Below, one piece after another: positions 56,721 through 60,000 of a DNA stretch of 60,000 nt. Each line of letters opens with the position of its first letter. Position 1 is the first letter of the stretch. The DNA is taken from positions 582,077 to 642,076 of the forward strand of contig NMRA01000191.1 in assembly GCA_002633005.1 (NCBI GenBank), given 5' to 3'. The translations under genes were made by a program, and so were the position numbers. This stretch comes from Phoronis australis. Lineage: Eukaryota; Phoronida; Phoronidae. Below the pieces are notes generated by a model. It had not been told where the DNA came from and did not search any database. It saw nothing but the letters and a program-made list of their open reading frames with translations.

Positions 56721-57239
56721 GATCTCAATCGTTCCCATATTCCCCAGAAGTTTACAATATTACTTGGAATATATTTCGACATGTTGAACAGCTAAATTAT
56801 GGTAATAAATTCAGAACCTAAAAGATCTTTTAAGTATGTGTAAAACGATAGACATTTTACACCCACAGGGCGGACTCATGTAAAAACATTATGTTTAGGT
56901 TGATTCACGTCTGTACCAATATTGAAGTTACAAAAATAAAATAGGATTATAGACATAAACAAAATAATTAAAGATTTCATTAGTTTGTGAGATCCCCACG
57001 AGAAGTCTCTGGTAGCGGGGCTTCCAGGGAATCACATGTTTTGAGTTAAGTAGAAATATACTCTTTTCTTAGTTATTATTAGTAATACACTACAAATTGG
57101 CGATGAGGATGGCCCATCTGATCTCAATCGTTATCATTTTCCCCAAAAGTTTACAATATTACTTTGAATATATTTCGAAAAAATGAAGTGCATGTTGAAC
57201 AGCTAAATTATGGTAATAAATTCAGAAACTAAAAGATCT
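56721..57239 (+). repeat. Direct repeats (~110-120 bp) flanking an LTR fragment
   Basis: 56721-56829 and 57120-57239 share GATCTCAATCGTT, GTTTACAATATTACTT and GTTGAACAGCTAAATTATGG through AAAAGATCT. The second has about 12 extra bases. Confidence 0.85.
56979..57108 (+). mobile_element. Gypsy LTR fragment plus primer-binding-like site
   Basis: 56979-57094 matches the 3' LTR at about 4226-4336 (TTTGTGAGATCxCCACGAGA and on), lacking its first ~25 bases. After ACTACA and three bases comes TGGCGATGAGG (57098-57108), nearly the complement of the 3' end of a tRNA-Ser(GCU)-type acceptor (one G-U pair). So this is the start of another copy of the family, cut off right after the primer-binding site. 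Confidence 0.75.
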
Positions 57240-58523
57240 AAGACATATTTTCAGACCAAAACAACTGCTTTTTAAAACAAATAATAGCACTGTGTGAATC
57301 TGTTCCAAAGGGCAGTTCTTGTCCGCACAGCTTGGTTAATGAGGAAAGCCCAGCAGTAATCACCTTATCCGAATTCAGCCGAGTCAATTCTGAGAACAGG
57401 CATATGTGGTTACACAACAGTCTGTGATGTCAGATCAGGAAGACAGCTGTGTATTGCAATGGCTACAAGCAGTCAACCATCCAAAATTTTACTTGCTTCA
57501 TTTGATAATTGCTTTGAACTCCATTTGTTGGCATAATTAAATTTAGATTGTTTTTCGCCAAGGAGATGTAAAGACCAGTGTATCACAGATAATCAAGCCT
57601 AATACAAAATATTGCAGTTTTCATTTTTTTCGTTTTCAGCAGTGAGTAAAAAGGTGTCACCTTTTAATTTAACCGCGTATATAATTGAAATTTGAGTGGA
57701 GGTGGCAATCTCAATGACAGAATTATAAGAACACTTGAAATGGAAGTCTTCTGAACTTGGTTTTTTAAATTCATGTGTTAATCTATTGAAATAATAATAA
57801 ACCCAAGACATCAAGAACTATTACCTGAAGATGCCAGTGAACATATTATTTCAGCCGTTCATTACGGCAATTTAATTCTATCATGCTTTGGTCACTGAGT
57901 CATAGAAATCAGACAACGATTATGATTTAATCCACAGTTCAAATTAAAAATCAAGTGCTTTCAGTCGGATGTATTTGGTTTCAACAGTGAAAGACTTTCA
58001 AGGTAGTTGAAGGTTACCGCTACTATACATAAGTCACAACTGAAATATTCTCAGTACAGTAAAGTTTACATGTGAGTCAAAATGATCTAATCTTTTAGCA
58101 AAATAAGAATGCACAGTACTTTAGAACATTTAAGCATTACAAACGTTATCCAACAACGAGTCAAATTTACATGACATGAAAGTGGATATGCTTAACTATT
58201 ACCATGGCGACCAGGTATTTCCTTACATTAAAATTCGACAAGCATGATTCAAAAAAATAAAAAAGTTGCATGGAAAAAGGATTGGAGGCTGGAAGCTTCG
58301 CAATCCAACACGGCCTATTACTCTAATTAAGAGCATTGTTATCAGCAGTGCTCTTTCAATGAATTTGCAATAATAAACCACGCAGTAACAACAAAGGAGC
58401 TTAAAATTCGTGAGGCTCTACACATCAGTTGGTGCAAGCTCAATAGGCAACTGGCACACCACAGGTTGTCATTGCTGGTCTAGTTCATTGTCACTCTCTG
58501 TAACTGACTGTAGCTGTGCTTCA
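57240..58523. other. No gene seen; may include 3' UTR of the THAP gene
   Basis: AT-rich, only short frames. The part next to 58524 would be the 3' UTR of the minus-strand THAP gene. Confidence 0.4.
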
Positions 58524-59666
58524 TTACTTGTTGCTGGGCCTAGCTAGGTGGCTACTGCATTCTCTCTTCTGATGGTGGTGTCCATTGTTGTTTTCTTTAA
58601 TATTCATACTGCAATAATTAAAATATTCCTTATACTTTTGCACAAAAACACAATCAGGGATGTCGGATGGCTGACTTTCAGACATAAGGCTTCGCTTTGA
58701 CGTGCGGTTATCTCGGGATATTGCTGATGGAGATTTTGCTTTGTGAAAAGGAAAAATAGATGGGACTGCATCTTGTTTAAGTCGGTTTCTCTCACCTGTA
58801 ATTGAATTTATCGTTGGAGAAATATTACCAAAATAAAACACAAGTAACAATTCAGTGCTTCTGTATCGCAATAAAAGTTTGCTGCACTCATGAATATTTT
58901 ATAAATGATATTTTGTCTTCATGTTCATGGGTAGAAACTAATCAAAAGCCTCCAGTCTCCCAAAATAACTATGAATAGGGTAAAGTGAATTCAGAATGTG
59001 CAGTTTTAATGACACCTTCTAAAGTATATATCCATTCCCAACAAACAATTCATTCCAGGGATCAATGTTGATTCCAATGTAATGTCAATAACGTTACCAA
59101 TGTATCGAAAAGTCCATTGATGTTAATTTGGTAATTAATCAGCTATTCCTTGGGGGTTACTTGTTTTTTGGACAGTTGGGGACATAGAGACCCATCTAGA
59201 ATATTGTTGGAAATTGCATCTTGTTGTAGAGTAACTGTTGTAAAAAAGACACCCTTGGCTTGTTCTCGTTACCTTTTCTACTGTAGTATTGGGAGCACAA
59301 TACGAAGAAGGAACTAACCTACCATCTGAGCCCTGGATGAGTTTATGAAAAGAATCCAGTTGGTTCCACTGAACAAACCAATCATGTAGTTGTAGAAACT
59401 GGCAGCGATAATATTCTTGGACGATGTAGACGGTGTTACTGAAAACTAATTGCTAAAATCTTACCAAGTAAAGTCTTTATGTAGTCGCTGTCCTGGAAAT
59501 GTTTGGAGCAAACGCGGTCATGTGGCTTTGGCATCCAAAGATTTTTCGTGCCTTCTTGGACTCGTTTGACTGAAACTCTCCAAGCTTCTTGTAATCTGGT
59601 ATCTCTTGGAAACTTGTAGCCGCCTTTCGATGAATTGCACCCCGGCACACAACAATAGTACGGCAT
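58524..59666 (-). CDS. THAP-domain protein, two exons, 157 residues
   Basis: Exon 1 (59666-59465) starts with ATG (MPYYCC) and ends at CTTG|GTAAGA. Exon 2 (58795-58524) follows TTACAG; both are phase 1 and the sum is exactly 158 codons. The THAP C2CH zinc finger is complete: Cys5-x4-Cys10 (CCVPGC), Trp29, Cys53-x2-His56 (CSKHF), with the FP motif (KFPRD) and the AVPTIF-like box DAVPSIF right after the splice junction. THAP domains bind DNA in a sequence-specific way, and many come from P-element-type transposases. The remaining ~80 residues are polar with no coiled coil of note, so the protein is little more than a DNA-binding module. A decayed duplicate lies at 30660-31632. It may be host gene or part of an element. 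Confidence 0.85.
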
Positions 59667-59728
59667 AGTAAACGACGTAGTTTTACCAAAATTCGACGTT
59701 GTTACCCTCTGTTTACATGTAGTCAGCA

Positions 59729-59803
59729 ACGCATGCGCAATTCAATCACCACTAGTACAGCAGCGACACCGCGAGGAGAATTCTCCGAATAGCCCCATTG
59801 ACC
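59729..59803 (-). promoter_or_regulatory. Probable THAP gene promoter block with NRF1-like site
   Basis: CGCATGCGCA (59730-59739) lies 64 bp upstream of the ATG and matches the NRF1 palindrome. The surrounding ~75 bp, with a GGAGAATTCTCC palindrome, is nearly unchanged in the duplicate at 32331-32405, more so than the coding exon is. Confidence 0.5.
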
Positions 59804-60000
59804 TCGAGACGAGAGCTGAGACAGTCATTCTTAACACGTTTCTTGAGTTGGGTTTCGTCTATGTTTGAATAAACGTTGATATGAAATTCGCCGCCGAAGA
59901 TGGGTCCTTTTAAGAAGTTGTTTGCATGTCCTTCCAACTGGGAGTGCGTACAGTTGCGACACTCGGTTGGTCAATCATAACCTTGTCAACTTCAAGGAAT
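59804..60000. other. Edge of window, undetermined
   Basis: A 61-residue minus-strand frame (59752-59937, ATG, MEGHANNFLKGPIF...) overlaps the promoter block. It could be an exon of a neighbouring gene or chance. Confidence 0.25.

Overview
The window is nuclear DNA from an animal, most likely an aquatic invertebrate. It is AT-rich, genes are split by GT-AG introns, there are assembly gaps (442 N at 35614-36055, single N at 1470 and 37999), and it is packed with animal-type transposons: LINE, Ty3/gypsy, hAT, MITEs and foldback elements. The LINE and gypsy subtypes and the THAP and OTU relics suggest a cnidarian, lophotrochozoan or basal deuterostome. The phylum is a guess.

Layout. 1-4840: LINE reverse-transcriptase tail, a frameshifted Ty3/gypsy pol with its 3' LTR, and a LINE 5' fragment on the minus strand. 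5900-6950: two small exons resembling the ribosome-biogenesis gene TMA16. 7600-10300: a 37-bp tandem repeat and a 1.2-kb element with long terminal inverted repeats. 14661-15316: an unrecognised minus-strand coding region with one frame break. 17431-27715: two diverged copies of an undescribed ~4-kb inverted-repeat element in opposite orientation. 30660-32405: a decayed THAP-gene duplicate split by a 667-bp foldback element. 32506-38034: a degenerate hAT transposase gene, an assembly gap, a hairpin MITE and an OTU-protease-like gene fragment. 40100-44500: an array of iterated short inverted motifs and a hAT-like non-autonomous element. 45455-46705 and 53905-55610: two related arrays with ~440-bp monomers and an internal ~145-bp rhythm. 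48928-53577: an MFSD4/NaGLT1-like transporter gene. 56979-57240: an LTR fragment between direct repeats. 58524-59666: an apparently intact two-exon THAP-domain gene, the relative of the 30.7-32.4 kb relic.

The best candidates for living host genes are the MFS transporter and the 157-residue THAP protein. The TMA16-like, OTU-like and 14.7-kb loci are partial or uncertain. No operon-like logic exists; the genes are independent. The most unusual content is structural: the inverted pair of 4-kb elements with subterminal palindromic repeats, the near-perfect foldback insertion with an 8-bp target duplication, the iterated ~20-bp motif element and the ~145-bp-phased arrays. All calls are from reading the sequence; no database search was run.
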